A stretch of DNA of 64,000 bases from Chaunax sp. Z400 (GCA_037577475.1 CM075192.1:6786408-6850407), one strand, 5' to 3'; shown: positions 1 through 13,100, counted from the stretch's first letter. Translations and numbers: made by a program. Notes: a model not told the origin generated them from the sequence alone.

Positions 1-1072
1 CTAAGTGATTAGAAAAATAAAATTTGTACAAATACTTGGAAGGAGAGGTTACTAGCACTTCACTTCCCTAAGGTGTCTTTACCACACCTTTCCCTAACTG
101 ATTAGAAAAATAATATTTGTAGTAAAACTTGGAAGGAGAGGTTACTAGCACTTCACTTCCTTAAGTTGATTAGAAAAATAACATTTGTAGAAAGGGTAGG
201 GTGAGGGTTAGGGTTCGAGCTCAAAACCTCAACACACTCCAGTTGGCAGGTCAGCGGGATTGGCCAAGTCGCTGCCCCTCTCCTCCAGGCTTCAACTAGC
301 GTTTCAAACGTACGGTTACCCTGTTAAGTAGGGTTGATCTGGCTTTGAAGTTCCAACCCCAAAAGATCAGAGCATCAAGTACGCCATTGGAGAGAGAGAG
401 AGCAAGAGAGAGAGAGAGCAAGAGAGAGAGAGCGAGAGAGAGAGAGCGAGAGAGAGAGAGCGAGAGCGAGAGCGAGAGAGAGAGAGAGAGAGCGAGAGAG
501 AGCCCTTTCCCTAACTATGATTCATAAGTGATTAGAAAAATAACATTTGTAGAAATTCTTGGAAGGAGAGGTTACCAGCACTTCACTTCCTTAAGGTGTC
601 TTTACCACACCTTTCCCTAACTACTACAAGAAGGAAAATAACATTTGTCGCAATGCTTGGAAGGTGTCTTTACCACACCTTTCCCTAAGTGATTAGAAAA
701 ATAAAATTTGTACAAATACTTGGAAGGAGAGGTTACTAGCACTTCACTTCCTTAAGGTGTCTTTACCACACCTTTCCCTAACTGATTAGAAAAATAATAT
801 TTGTAGTAAAACTTGGAAGGAGAGGTTACTAGCACTTCACTTCCTTAAGTTGATTAGAAAAATAACATTTGTAGAAAGGGTAGGGTGAGGGTTAGGGTTC
901 GAGCTCAAAACCTCGACACACTCCAGTTGGCAGGTCAGCGGGATTGGCCAAGTCGCTGCCCCTCTCCTCCAGGCTTCAACTAGCGTTCCAAACGTACGGT
1001 TACCCTGTTAAGTAGGGTTGATCTGGCTTTGAAGTTCCAACCCCAAAAGATCAGAGCATAAAGGACGCCATT

Positions 1073-1119
<47 letters not shown>

Positions 1120-2192
1120 AAGAGAGAGAGAGAGAGAGAGAGAGCAAGAGAGAGAGAGAGCCCTTTCCCTAACTATGATTCATAAGTGATTAGAAAAATA
1201 ACATTTGTAGAAATCCTTGGAAGGAGAGGTTACCAGCACTTCACTTCCTTAAGGTGTCTTTACCACACCTTTCCCTAACTACTACAATAATGAAAAATAA
1301 CATTTGTCGCAATGCTTGGAAGGAGAGGTTACCAGCACTTCACTTCCTTAAGGTGTCTTTACCACACCTTTCCCTAAGTGATTAGAAAAATAACATTTGT
1401 ACAAATACTTGGAAGGAGAGGTTTCTAGCACTTCACTTCCTTAAGGTGTCTTTACCACACCTTTCCCTAACTGATTAGAAAAATAATATATGTAGTAAAT
1501 CTTGGAAGGAGAGGTTACTAGCACTTCACTTCCTCAAGGTGATTAGAAAAATAACATTTGTAGAAAGGGTTAGGGTGAGGGTTAGGGTGAGGGTTAGGGT
1601 TCGAGCTCAAAACCTCGACACTCTCCAGTTGGCAGGTCAGCGGGATTGGCCAAGTCGCTGACCCTCTCCTTCAGGCTTCAACTAGCGTTCCAACCGTACG
1701 GTTACCCGGTTAAGTAGGGTTGATCTGGCTTTGAAGTTCCAACCCCAAAAGATCAGAGCATCAAGGACGCCATTCGAGAGAGAGAGAGCAAGAGAGAGAG
1801 AGCGAGAGAGAGAGAGCGAGAGAGAGAGAGCCCTTTCCCTAACTATGATTCATAAGTGATTAGAAAAATAACATTTGTAGAAATTCTTGGAAGGAGAGGT
1901 TACCAGCACTTCACTTCCTTAAGGTGTCTTTACCACACCTTTCCCTAACTACTACAATAATGAAAAATAACATTTGTCGCAATGCTTGGAAGGAGAGGTT
2001 ACCAGCACTTCACTTCCTTAAGGTGTCTTTACCACATCTTTCCCTAACTACTACAATAATGAAAAACAACATTTGTCGTAATGCTTGGAAGGAGAGGTTA
2101 CCAGCACTTCACTTCCTTAAGGTGTCTTTACCACACCTTTCCTTAAGGTGATTAGAAAAATAACATTTGTAGAAATACTTGGAAGGAGAGGT
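1..2192. repeat. Satellite-like array with higher-order structure
   Basis: The stretch is built from 95-99 bp units containing 'attagaaaaataacatttgt', 'cttggaaggagaggtta' and 'ggtgtctttaccacacc'. The last motif recurs for example at about 1923, 2022 and 2121. A larger unit adds a 'gggttcgagctcaaaacctc' block at 211, 895 and 1597, giving periods of 684 and 702 bp. Each block is preceded by GGGTTAGGG/GGGTGAGGG stretches and followed by a GA/GAGC tract (about 390-506, 1074-1160, 1774-1830). The array runs off the left edge and ends near 2192. It has no convincing coding content; the Arg/Glu/Ser ORF at 345-527 is just the GA tract. Confidence 0.88.
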
Positions 2193-2540
2193 TCATCTAT
2201 TTGTCCATCTGCCCTTCCTTCCATCCACCACCTTTTGTAGACCTCAACTCACCCAAGAGGAGGTAACCATTATCTTTAGCTTTACCATTAGCTTTGTGTT
2301 CAACTCCAAAGGACTAAATAGATGGATATATCCATCGCTTTGACCCTTTGGACCAAAGACAGAGTAACACAGTTACAATTGGCTGGTGGATGGTTGCAAA
2401 AAACAAAAACAAATAAATATACATCATATATACATATATACATATACATACATATATACATACATACAAACATATATACATACATACATATAAATACATA
2501 TATACATATATAAATAAATGTAGATAAATCGATGGATATA
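2193..2540. repeat. Spacer with CA/TA-rich simple sequence
   Basis: This links the satellite array to the LINE remnant. About 2408-2520 is an impure (CATA)n/(TATA)n tract. The short motif 'gatggatata' flanks it near 2321 and 2532. No gene is visible. Confidence 0.6.
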
Positions 2541-5500
2541 CATCGACAGTAGCTATTACAAAAGTGATTGATGAAAAACTGAGTCCCCTGGCTGAGACGA
2601 TTCACAAGCATGCTGCGAAGCTCCAGCCTGCCAGCATGTGCCCAGAGAAAGAAGAGGCTAAGCTTCCAGTTGATGAAAGATTGGACATGGCGGAGAATTA
2701 CACCAGACACCTAAACATTAGGGTCTTCAGCCTGGCAGAAGACATGGATACAGGACAGCTGGTCGATTTCTGTGAGTTCAGTTGTGGCTGCCCCATGTTC
2801 TCAAAATGACCACTAAAGTCGTGCACATAAAGTTGGAAAGAGCTCACTGCTTGTTTGTTGCTGTGGTTCCACACATTCAGAGACAAACAGGAGTTATGGA
2901 GGCGGCATAGGGCCAGTCAACATGGTGGTCTGATGTACAACAGATCCAGGCTGTCATTCTACAGTGACTTGTCTTCAACTCAAATATTTCAAATAATCCA
3001 CAGACCAAAGACAAATTAAAGAATGAGATTAAAACATACAATGGGGAGGTGTCGTCATCTTTGATTTAGGATGCACTTAAAGTGGTAATTAGGGGGAAAA
3101 TAATAGCCATCACCTCACATGAACACAATCTGAGAAAGAAAAGGCTCAAGGATCTGGAGGATAAACTAAAGCAATTGCAGAGCGTCTGTGTAGATACTTT
3201 GAACAAAGAGGTTCAGACACATATTGTAAAAACAAGGAAAGAAATAGATTAAATAAATTCACAGGAAATACAAAGAAAACTGATATTTACAAAACAACGT
3301 CATTATGGAGTTGGTGGGAAATCTCTGAAACTCCTGTCCTATAGATTATAACAACAACAAGCAGACAACAGGATACACAAGATTTTAAAAAATCCAGACA
3401 CAGAAAAGATTGAAACAAGCCTAGAGAAAATCCAGCAAAGTTTTGAAAAGTGTTATAAATAACTATACTCTCAAACAAATATTGAAAATGACTTCCAAAT
3501 GAGCGATTTCTAACACCTTTAAATTTGCCCTCTGTTACGAATGAACAAAATGGAAAAATCGAAGCTGAAATAAAAAAAAGAGGAACTATATTCAGCAGTT
3601 GGGAGACTCAAAGAATCCCCAGGCACAGATGGTTTCACATTCGAATGGTATAGATCAATGCTGGGAGAGCTGGCTCCAACATTACTGATAACATTTCATT
3701 GGATGCTACAGAAGAAAGAAATCCCACATTCATGGAGGGATGCAATCATTTCAATACCAAAGGAAGGAAGAGACTAATTGGAATGTGGTAATTATAGGCT
3801 TATAAGTGTTTAAATGTGGAGTATAAATAGTTAACATCCATACTGTCTGGAAGAAGAGAAGAACTCATTCATTTAGACCAGACAGGCATCATCTGACAAA
3901 GGCAAACACAGGATAATATCAGGAGAACACTGCACATTATTAGACACGTCACCCAACAGGGAGTAGAGTCTATGTTTGACTCACTGACATGGTCATTCTT
4001 ATATAAAGTAAAATTTGGCTTTCATAAATCTATAATTAAAGCTTTTAAAGCCCTATATGAGAAGCCATCTGCCAGGATAGAAATGAATGGTGATTTATCA
4101 AACTCATTTACTCTCTGCTTGCTTTGTTTATCGAGCCTGTAAGCCAATGGATTCGACAAAATGAAGATATTAATTGGATAAATATGATATCAGGAGAACA
4201 AAAATTGGCTCTGTTCAGCGATGACGTATTGATGTACACGAGCATAACACAACCTACACAGTCACTTCCAAAACTCATGAAACTGCTTGAAAAATATGGG
4301 ACATTCTCAGGTTATAAGCTCAACACACCAAAGTACTTACATTAACTATGAACCATCAGACCATATTAGAAGAAAATATAAATTGAAATGGACAACGGAA
4401 TCATTTGGGTACCTGGGGGTCAACTTATCTAAAGATATTTCAAAACGATTTGATCTGAATGATGGTCCATTGAATACAAAACTTAAGTCAGACTTATTAA
4501 GATGGAATGTTATCGCTTTCCTGAGCTTGACTTCCAGAGTAGAGTCAATTAAAAGAATGATCATCCTGCCACGTATGCTGTACTTTTTCCAGACTCTTCC
4601 AGTGCAGATAAACCCAAACAGTTTGTGGAATGGGATGGGTTAATATCCATATTCTTATGGCAAGGAAAAAAACAAAAACAGAATCAGGAATAAAACTTTA
4701 CAACTAAGAAAGGAAAATGGAGGACTGGGCCTCCCCTGCTTACAAGAATACCACTATGCAGCACAGATAAGGCCATTAATCTGCTTTCTACAGATAGCTT
4801 CAAGTACAGCATTATTTCAACCAGAACATAGATGCAACCTTAGAAGCAGGAGAGATCGGACTTATAAAATAGTCTTGTCAGCATCCAGATCCACAACATG
4901 TATTGAGATCATCTCCAGAATGTACAATTACATCCTTCAGTCCAAGTCTGAGAATACATTTAAGAAGGAAGTGGGAGAAAGAGGGAAATTTAGATATTTC
5001 AGATGAGAGCCGGAGAAGAACATGCCAAGCACAAAGGAACTCCACTGGTTCCAACACATGGTGAGAATTCTGCTGGAAGAATGTTGTAAGATATTTTACT
5101 ACGCCTCTGCAAAAACGACGTGTAGGAAGTGGCAGCGGATGTTGGAGACTGTGTGGTTTCAATGACGCTGATCATTTTCACATCTTCTGGAATTGCCAAA
5201 TCATTGTGCCTTATTTGGCAGGAAATTCATGAACATATCAATAATGTTTTCGGTGTCAACATCCCATTCAGATGCAGCACTGTGTCTATGGGTGACATCC
5301 CTTCTGAAGGGTGGAGTGTTAATGATAAGAAACTGCTACAAATACTTCTGTCAACAAGTAAAAAGGTTGTCACCAGGAAGTGGCTCAAGTCAGAGCCACC
5401 CTCCATTGAGGGATGGATAGAAATAATATATGAAATATGTACAATGGAAAAATAGTCATTTTCCCTCAAAATCAAGAAAGATACATTTTTCTGGATTTAG

Positions 5501-5770
5501 ACCAAGTGGACTGAGTACATTAAACTTTTTTGGTCAGACTTTAGCTAACTATAGAGAAATTGAATCAGAATACAATATATTATATATTATATGGCACTAT
5601 TTTTTCTGTACTCTATTGAATACAATGCATTCCCTTCTTTGCTTTTTTGTTATAAATTTGCACAATGCCATGTGAATCTATTTTTTCTAATATTATTTAA
5701 CTAATACTGTGACTGAAAGAGAATTAAAGCTTTTCCTAATAAAAATCTAAATGTCATTAAAATAAAAGAG
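2541..5770 (+). mobile_element. Degraded L1-clade LINE with internal deletion
   Basis: Pieces of an L1-type retrotransposon lie in order in shifting frames. An ORF1-like coiled-coil/RRM start is at 2564-2809 (motif 'LDMAENYTRHLNIRV'). The endonuclease-RT linker is at about 2990-3290. Reverse transcriptase core pieces run from about 3590 to 4640, including 'PGTDGFTFEWYRSM' and a decayed YADD box read as 'FSDDV'. The ORF2 C-terminus is at 5129-5455 and ends in 'MEK'. An A-rich tail with AATAAA-like signals lies near 5738-5766. Stops and frameshifts separate the pieces. Most of the endonuclease is missing between about 2810 and 2960, so the copy is dead. Confidence 0.8.
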
Positions 5771-6084
5771 AGTGACGTAACATTTGACATCCCTCCGTCC
5801 ATCCTAATGGATGTATGCAATTTGGAACACAACATCTGTCTCAGTGTTTCCCCGAGAAACTTTTTTTGGCCCGATGGCAAGAGCTGATAGAGATCAAATT
5901 TTTGGGTTATTTATTTCCATGTAAAACACTGAAAACACAATGATCACAAGAGAGGATGACTCAATAAACTGCATTGATTACACACAACCTCACTTCATCT
6001 CACTGGAATAAGTTATAGCAAATAAAAGAAATTATTTGGTTCACTAAGGTTACTTGGAAAATAAGTAGTTTAAAACTTTGTATC

Positions 6085-6265
6085 TTCTTCTTCTTCTTTC
6101 AGCTGTTCCCTTTAGGAGTTGCCACCGCAGATCATCTTTTCGTGTTCCGTATATTGATCTGGGAAAGGTTTTACATCGGATGCCCTTCCTGACACAATGC
6201 TCCGCATTTATCCAGGCTTGGGACCAGCACTAGAAGTACACTGTCTTGTGACCCCTTTGTGGCTG
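6085..6265 (+). repeat. Dispersed fish repeat
   Basis: The segment contains phrases seen in many fish genomes: 'gccaccgcagatcatctttt', 'ggatgcccttcctgacacaa' and 'tttatccaggcttgggacca', in that order, ending in 'gtggctgggtt'. I recognise the family by these phrases but cannot name it with certainty. It is non-coding. Confidence 0.5.
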
Positions 6266-7433
6266 GGTTGTTTAAAACTTTGTATAAAAAAAATGAAAAA
6301 AATGAAAAAATTCAGTTCCACATGAGATATTATATCAAATTATGCAAGTATAATACAGTGACAAGACTGTTAAAACTACTCAGTTGTGTAAAAAACACAC
6401 TTAGCACATCATGAGCACAGTGTTCTTGACTTATTGCTTCAATCTTCTTTGGCTCGGTGAACAATTTTCACCATGGCATCATGGTGAAATTTTCCCACAG
6501 GAGGTCCATTTATTGAGACTTCCATACAGTCTGCTCTCCTTGCTGCCTGTTCCTGAGGTCAGTTTTCACCAAAAGTGAAGATTTGTCTTTGTTTGATAAA
6601 TTCTTCCATGCTCACATCAGTTAACGTAATTGATTTTAAGCCTAATTAACCTGTAGCATAGTGGCGAATCATCTGTGTGAACTCGTTTAACAATCACATT
6701 GATTGGCTAGCTAACGTTTGCTGATTACTTAAACGGCATTATGCATTATGGGTCTTGTTGTACAATGGTAGAGTTGTTTTAGTGCCATGGCCAGCCTGAG
6801 CCAGCCTTAACTATAAGCTTTAGCAAAAAGAAACGTTTCAAGCCTACTCTGAAACGGTGTCTGCCTCCCAGAACCAGACTGGAGGAGAGGAGAGGAGAGG
6901 AGCCTGATAACTGAAGGCTCTGGCTCCCGTTCTAATCCAGGGACCACAGTTAACCCTGCATCATGGGAGCGTGGTGTTCTAGTTGGGTAGTGAGGTACTA
7001 TGAGCTCTTTAAGATTTGTAGGTGCCGGACCATTAAGGGCTTTTTACTGTCCATGAGGAGAGAGATTGCAAATCCAATTCTGGATCTCACGGGGACCCTG
7101 TGCAGAGAAGCTAATATGGGAGAAATATGATCTCATACTCTTTCTGGTCCATACATGGGCAGCAGCATTCTTGATCAGCCCTATTTTAGAGACTAATTGG
7201 GATAACCTGATAATAGGGAATCATACACACACATACAGTACCACTGATAATGTAGTAGTGACCTTTGAAATACATTGTTGGTAAGCTCTCTGCTATTTTT
7301 AAAGGGTCAAGGAGGATGAGAGGATCTGGTTGGCTATTACAAATGCACACATGCTGTTATTTTTGTGATCATTATAGTTAAATATTGTACAATAGCTCTT
7401 CCACCTTGAAATGCTGTTTGACATGCTGACACA

Positions 7434-7703
7434 GGTCAAATTTAAAATGCGTCTCTTCCGTCAGCTCAGCACACAGATTCTCTGCAGCGGTGAGTAAATG
7501 TTTAACACAAGGCTGTGGAGAAGGGCATTGCCTTCTCACCTTTTGAAGGAGTCTTTTATTGCCTTTTATGTGCTTTGGACCTTGTCCATCCACCTACACA
7601 CACTCAGAACTCCATGAGGTCCTCCACAAGTAGGTTCTTTGCTTCACAATCAAATGAATCATAATGAATTTTACTGTACAAATGTCATGTTGCTTATTGT
7701 TAA
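7434..7703. repeat. Direct-repeat block, copy 1
   Basis: This block of about 270 bp, starting near 'aaatttaaaatgcgtctctt' and ending near 'catgttgcttattgttaa', recurs at 8170-8438 in the same orientation with only scattered substitutions and small indels. It has no recognisable coding content. Confidence 0.85.
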
Positions 7704-8169
7704 TGTTATGACCAGCTCGTTTAAGCCATAACAACTAAGGGAGGTCCACACAGTAGGCTTGAGTTAAAGTAACATTTAATTGAAATAATGCAAAACCATA
7801 ACAAACAGCTTTATGGGATGTGAGGTCAGAGGTCAGTGTGTGGTGGAGATGTGGGATGCATGAAAAGCTCTGTGTGGGTGAAACCGGTGTTGTATGGTGA
7901 AAAACTAAACAACAAACAAAGAGGATGGCAGGAGGTCAGCTGTCCAGGTAGAGAGAGAGAGACACCCGAGGAAGCCTGGCTTTTATGCTCTTCCTCACAG
8001 GTGCAGCCAGTCGGCACTCTAAGATAGGTGGAGTCTCCCAGCAACCAGGAAGCCAAGTCACACAAACTGCGCATGAGGGCAGGACACTGCAGAAAAGAAG
8101 GAGGGCACAGGGGCAGCAAAAACACCTGCAACACAAGCAGCGAGAAACACATACGGCAGTGGCTGTCAC

Positions 8170-8438
8170 AGGTCCAATTTAAGACGCGTCTCTTCCGTCA
8201 GCTCAGCACTCAGATTTTCTGCACCAGTGAGTAAATGTTTAACACAAGGCTGTGGAGAAGGGCGTTGCCTTCTCACCTTTTGAAGGATTCTTTTATTGCC
8301 TTTGTGTGCTTTGGACCTTGTCCATACACCTACACACACTCAGAACTCCATGAGGTCCTCCACAAGTAGGTTCTTTGCTTTACAATCAAATGAATCATAA
8401 TGAATTTTACTGTACAAATGACATGTTGCTTATTGTTA
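8170..8438. repeat. Direct-repeat block, copy 2
   Basis: Second copy of the block at 7434-7703, same orientation. The roughly 465 bp between the copies (7704-8169) begins 'tgttatgacc' and ends 'gctgtcaca', that is TG...CA like a long terminal repeat. I see no matching target-site duplication, so its nature is open. Confidence 0.85.
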
Positions 8439-9186
8439 AGATAACTGCTGCATGCAAAGTTCTGTTCTACCTGCTGCTGTCAGACTATAAACTGCCTGAA
8501 GCTTGTTTATCACATCTCAGTTCATATTGATTGTGTACGTGTTGACCTAAGAGACTGTTGGCTCTGGAAGCCCATTATTACCACAAAAAGTCCCTCAAAG
8601 ATAAAGAACTGGAGATGATTTAAGGCTAAGGTGCAGTAGTTTGCACAGCAGTGCAGTCCTGGGTTTAAAACTAGGCTTTTACATTAGGACTTGCTTTTAT
8701 CTGTGTGTAAATGGTCAGAGATAGATTGAGTGATTTGGAGGCTTCACATCCATATAAACATACTGTACCTCGACTAAGGCTGGAGGGTCAGAACTGCTAA
8801 AACTGAAAGCTTTATTATGTGCAAAGATAAGTATGTTTGCACAGTGGTTCTATTTCAGTGTACCTTATAACCCAAGTAAAGACATATCTAATCTGAATCA
8901 TTAAAAAGAAAAAAGATACCTGAGGATTGTGATGTCACAATGTTGCATTTCTCATATTCAAATGTTTTCATTAGTGTTCAGAAGACACTAAAACATCAGA
9001 TATGAACACAGGATAAGACTCAATGGAGGAGTGAAAACAACTTTATTAGTTATTGATAATTATGAACACATTAGAGTGACAAACAACTATATATAACTAG
9101 TATTTCACTGTTGAAATGTACAAATGTTACTAAAATCTAATGTCGACTAAGTGCTTGCATTATTATTATTATTTGTAGAATAATTG

Positions 9187-9690
9187 ACACGTGTCATGGG
9201 TTTGGTCTTAGTTGTTTTTCTTGTATTATGTATTTAATTCCTAGTGCTTTACACTTCCTGCCTGTTCTGTTTTCCCTCCACTCTGAGTGTTAATGATTTC
9301 CACCTGTTCCCAGTCTGCTCTGTGTGTTCAGTGTGTTTCTGTGTTTCTGTTCTTAGTCTGTTGTTGAGATGAGTTCCAACCATTATCCTCATGTTCTCTG
9401 TGCAGTTAGTGAGTTCTCTTGGCTTTTGGACTGTTGCCTGCCCTTTACTTTCTGTCTCTGCTTCTGTGTTTTTTGGGTTTGTTGCCTTGAACCTTTAGGA
9501 CACTCGTGTACCATCTTAACTGCCTGGACTCTGGACTCTGGTTATTGTTTGCCTGTGTATGGACTGCCCCATGGCTTTCGACCATTGCCTGTAGTTTTGA
9601 TTTATCCTTATTAAAACGCTGGACTGAACCTGTTTGTGACTTTGCCTCATGTCTTCATGGATCCTCCTTTCAGAGTTTTAACAGCATGTT
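9187..9690 (+). mobile_element. LTR-like retrotransposon relic
   Basis: A T-rich tract begins 'tgtcatgggtttggtcttag' and continues with many 'cctg' and 'ttctgtgtt' phrases, followed by 'ttattaaaacgctggactg' near 9608. This layout is typical of fish Ty3/gypsy-type LTRs. No gag or pol coding flanks it, so it would be a solo LTR. The ORF at 9369-9614 inside it is not protein-like. Confidence 0.35.
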
Positions 9691-10088
9691 TTTCGGGAAA
9701 TGCCCAATCTCACAAACTTGAAAATTTCCCACATTCCTCACCCTGATCTGGATCCGCCTCAAAATCAAATTTAAATCATCTCTTCATTCCAAGGGCTACC
9801 TGTCTACAAATATTCAGTGGTAGGTCCCTGCCTCCATGGATCTGGTTCTTAGGGTCTGTCAGGGGATAGAGGGAGGAAAATGATTCTGTAGAAAGAGGGA
9901 TAGAATGAGACATGTTTCATTCATTTTAATGGACTGAAAGGATTAGCGACTAAACACTTCCTGGGCTTTCCTAAATATGTCTGTGCCCTTTGTGATGATG
10001 AAAGAGAAAGGCTCCAGCTGTCTGTGGCTGGAGGAAGGTACAAGTATCTCACAGTGTTGCTGTTGCTTTCACAGGCTGCCAGGATGCC

Positions 10089-10102
10089 ATGGAATTTCCA
10101 CG
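10089..10102 (+). CDS. pdzd3: NHERF4-like coding exon 1 (14 nt, start codon)
   Basis: The ATG lies in a perfect Kozak context (GCCATGG) and codes M-E-F-P plus two bases before a strong donor (cg|gtaagt). Its phase joins exactly to the next exon to read MEFPRFTFNPKEGIDNP. A good acceptor ('ttgctttcacag') ends at 10074, so a non-coding exon probably lies upstream. Another ATG at 10084 is out of frame. Confidence 0.72.
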
Positions 10103-13100
10103 GTAAGTTCATGTTAAGACATGCTCTCTTGGTAGTAATACCTCCCAATAAACAAAAATCTGCTGCTTCTCAAACAGATACCTATATCCAAGGGATATGT
10201 TCTGTTCAAACAAAAGATAAAAACATATTTTCTGTCTTACATCCAGTCATATCTAACATGTTCCGTATCAGCAATCCATTTTAGTTTAATTCATCTTGGT
10301 TTTGAGATTTCTGCCTGTACAACACAAGGAAGTGACTGGAATTCTGTTTGTCCTGCTCACAGCAGTGAAACATGACATATCAGTAAACATACATATTTCT
10401 TTCCAAGAACAGTGTATCTTGATACTCTGGCTACACTGTTAACATTTTCCAATTGAACTCCCTATAAAACCTGTTGACAGTGTGTTGTGTTTATTATAGC
10501 TTTATCATTAAAGCAGAACTGAACTGAGCTTCGATATACAGTATATACAGCTGTATACAGTGCATCGGTTTCATTTTATTTTAAATGTAACAATGTTTAC
10601 ATGTATCATCCCTGTCAAATAAATAAATATGCACAGTACTCATCTGTTCACAGGTGTTCATCTTAACATAACTTTGTTTTGAAAGGTGCTTTATCAATAA
10701 AGCTATAACTGTTAGTATTGTTATTAAATGGTCTTTGTACAATATCTGCACCTGCAATTATGGTTCTGAAATTAAATTATCACTTGCGTGTACATTGCAT
10801 TGGACCTCATTGCAATCAATGCACTGCAGAATCAACCAATATTAATGTAGGTGGGGAGATCCAGTCTGGTTTGTGTTGAAATGATACTGACACAGGTTTT
10901 ACTGGTTTGTTTTTGTTGTTTTGTCAGGATATTCATGCATGTTAATGAATATATCAAACTGATGCATATTCATGACCAAGAATCCTCTGAAACACTGTTC
11001 AAGTCTCTACTAGAATGAAATACAACTTTTAAAAAAAACACTGTTATTGTGCTTAAAAACATTATGGATGTACATTTGGGATGGTAATTTTTACACTAGT
11101 TCAGTGTCCCTGCTGTCCCACTCTAATACTGTCTCTATCATTTTCATTGTCTCCTTACATTAGTTTTACCTTCAATCCAAAGGAAGGGATAGATAATCCA
11201 GCTCTGGTCATCACCGATGATCCTGGTCAGGTTTACCCATACCTATACACAAGCTTTGAAAAACTCCTAAAATCATTTCCTCAGAGTATTGATTTTTCTT
11301 CCTTTTTTTTTACTTAACCATGTGTGTAGAGCCTGATCAGAGCCTGGTGCCTCGACTGTGCCAGCTGAAGCGTCTGCTGGGACAACAATTTGGCTTTCAC
11401 TTGCAGAAGGACCAGAGCGTCCAAGGATTTGAGATCAGAGATGTGGAGTCCTGCAGTCCTGCAGAGCGTGGTGGTCTCAGAGATGGAGACCGATTGTTGG
11501 AAGTAAATGAGGAATATGTGGATAACATGGACTTCATGAGGGTTAGTGTTCATATCATTTAGTAGATAACTAGACCCCAGTTTACTGTCAGAGTAAGATA
11601 TCACAACTTCTTTTGGACCCTTTTGTATCGGATTTAATGTGCAGATTCAAATCTAACCTGGCAGGACAACAGGTTGCTAAACGTGATGCGTCTTTGTTAA
11701 ATACTGTTCAGCAACTTATTCCATTTACACTTTAACTTCTTCATTGAATAATTCCATCCCAGCTCCCTGCTAATTCCATGTGCCATGGTACAAGAGCAGG
11801 TTTCACTCTGGTCACACACATTCTAGTCCTGTATTTATATGATCTATTCCATCCTGAATGACAAACACCACGTTGGAGCATAAGCTGGTTTATAAGTGTT
11901 TAAATCACCAAGCTGCAGCTGTACTGGATGTCTTGAAGGGAGGAGAAGAGCCGCAAACTGATCACCATCCAGCGGTGAGTTGGATCAGATGACGGGGAAG
12001 GCTGCCGCAGAAGGGCATCCATAAAATATAATTTGTGGTTGGAGAAACATTTTTTTTCTGTGCTTAAAATCACAATCAGTCACACTCAACACACACTGGT
12101 TGGCTGGATCACCAGCTTCTTGAAACATGAATCATTACCTAATCACTAGCTGTGTAATGTTCAGTAAACAGACTGGACTGATCTAAAGGTTTCAGCCTGA
12201 ATGTGACTTTCTCTCTTTATCTTAATCTGAGTTTAATCCTTGTGGCATGTGAGAGGTGAGAGACGAGGACAGATTATTGTCTCTATTACAGGTCGTAAAC
12301 ATCAGTTCTTCATATATCATTTAAGATTATTATGTAAAATGACCTTGAGGGCATTAATAATGAAAACTACATTGTTCTGTAAGTTGTTTGTCTCTGATTA
12401 TCTGACAGGTGGTAAGGAAGATCCAGTCATGCGGCCTACACTTATTTGTCCTGGTGTTGAGGAGAGAAGAGTATGAACAGGTACTGTGTTATCATTATAT
12501 CTATCATTATGGTAAGATAATAGGCTGCCTTCTGAGCAGATATTTCTTGTCAAACCAGGAAGGCAACAGGTGAAACAATAACCTTTTGATAACTCAGTTA
12601 CGTCTCTATGATTGATTGATGATTGATGGAGTGTCACTCATCTACTAGCATATTCTGATTCTAACATACCCTGACGACTCAGGAGCAGCATATTAGCAGA
12701 GCGGTAGCTTCACAGCTCCATCTCTGTCAACACAGGAAGCCTTCCGGCATATTATTGAGTGCAGATAACTCCTGTTTGGTGACCCTATGAAGACCTGACC
12801 AGGATTGTGTTCTTTTGATGACTTCTTTGATGAGCTGAGTCCTGCTGATGTCTGTCTCCTCCAGGCAGTGTCTGCTGGTGTGGACATGCAGATGCTGGCC
12901 AAGGCCTCTAAAGGGGACAGCTGGTCCAGACCCAGACTGTGTCACATCAGCAGGAATGTAAAGCATGGCCTGGGAATGAGGATCTTCTCAGTGCAAGGTA
13001 CCAACACACTGCTGTCATTGTTTGTTAGAGTGTTAACTACTCATTCACAGATTCTCTGAAGTCAATACACACACAGTGTTGTGAGGATCCACTGACCATT

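Larger units (their letters stand above)
5771..10074. other. Intergenic region upstream of the NHERF4-like gene
   Basis: No host gene is recognised. It contains a common dispersed fish repeat (about 6085-6265), a perfect short inverted repeat near 6466-6489, a duplicated 270 bp block (7434-7703 and 8170-8438), and an LTR-like T-rich stretch (about 9187-9690). About 8440-9180 holds nothing I recognise. The promoter and any non-coding first exon of the NHERF4-like gene should lie here, but I cannot place them. Confidence 0.5.

Noticed and set aside
345..527. ORF rich in Arg-Glu-Ser
   Set aside because: It is the translation of the GA/GAGC tract in the satellite array.
1..2192. Possible CRISPR array from regularly spaced repeats
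   Set aside because: Spacers are themselves repeated, units are about 97 bp, and the genome is eukaryotic.
9369..9721. Trp/Cys/Leu-rich ORFs
   Set aside because: They fall in a T-rich LTR-like tract and have no domain or splice context.
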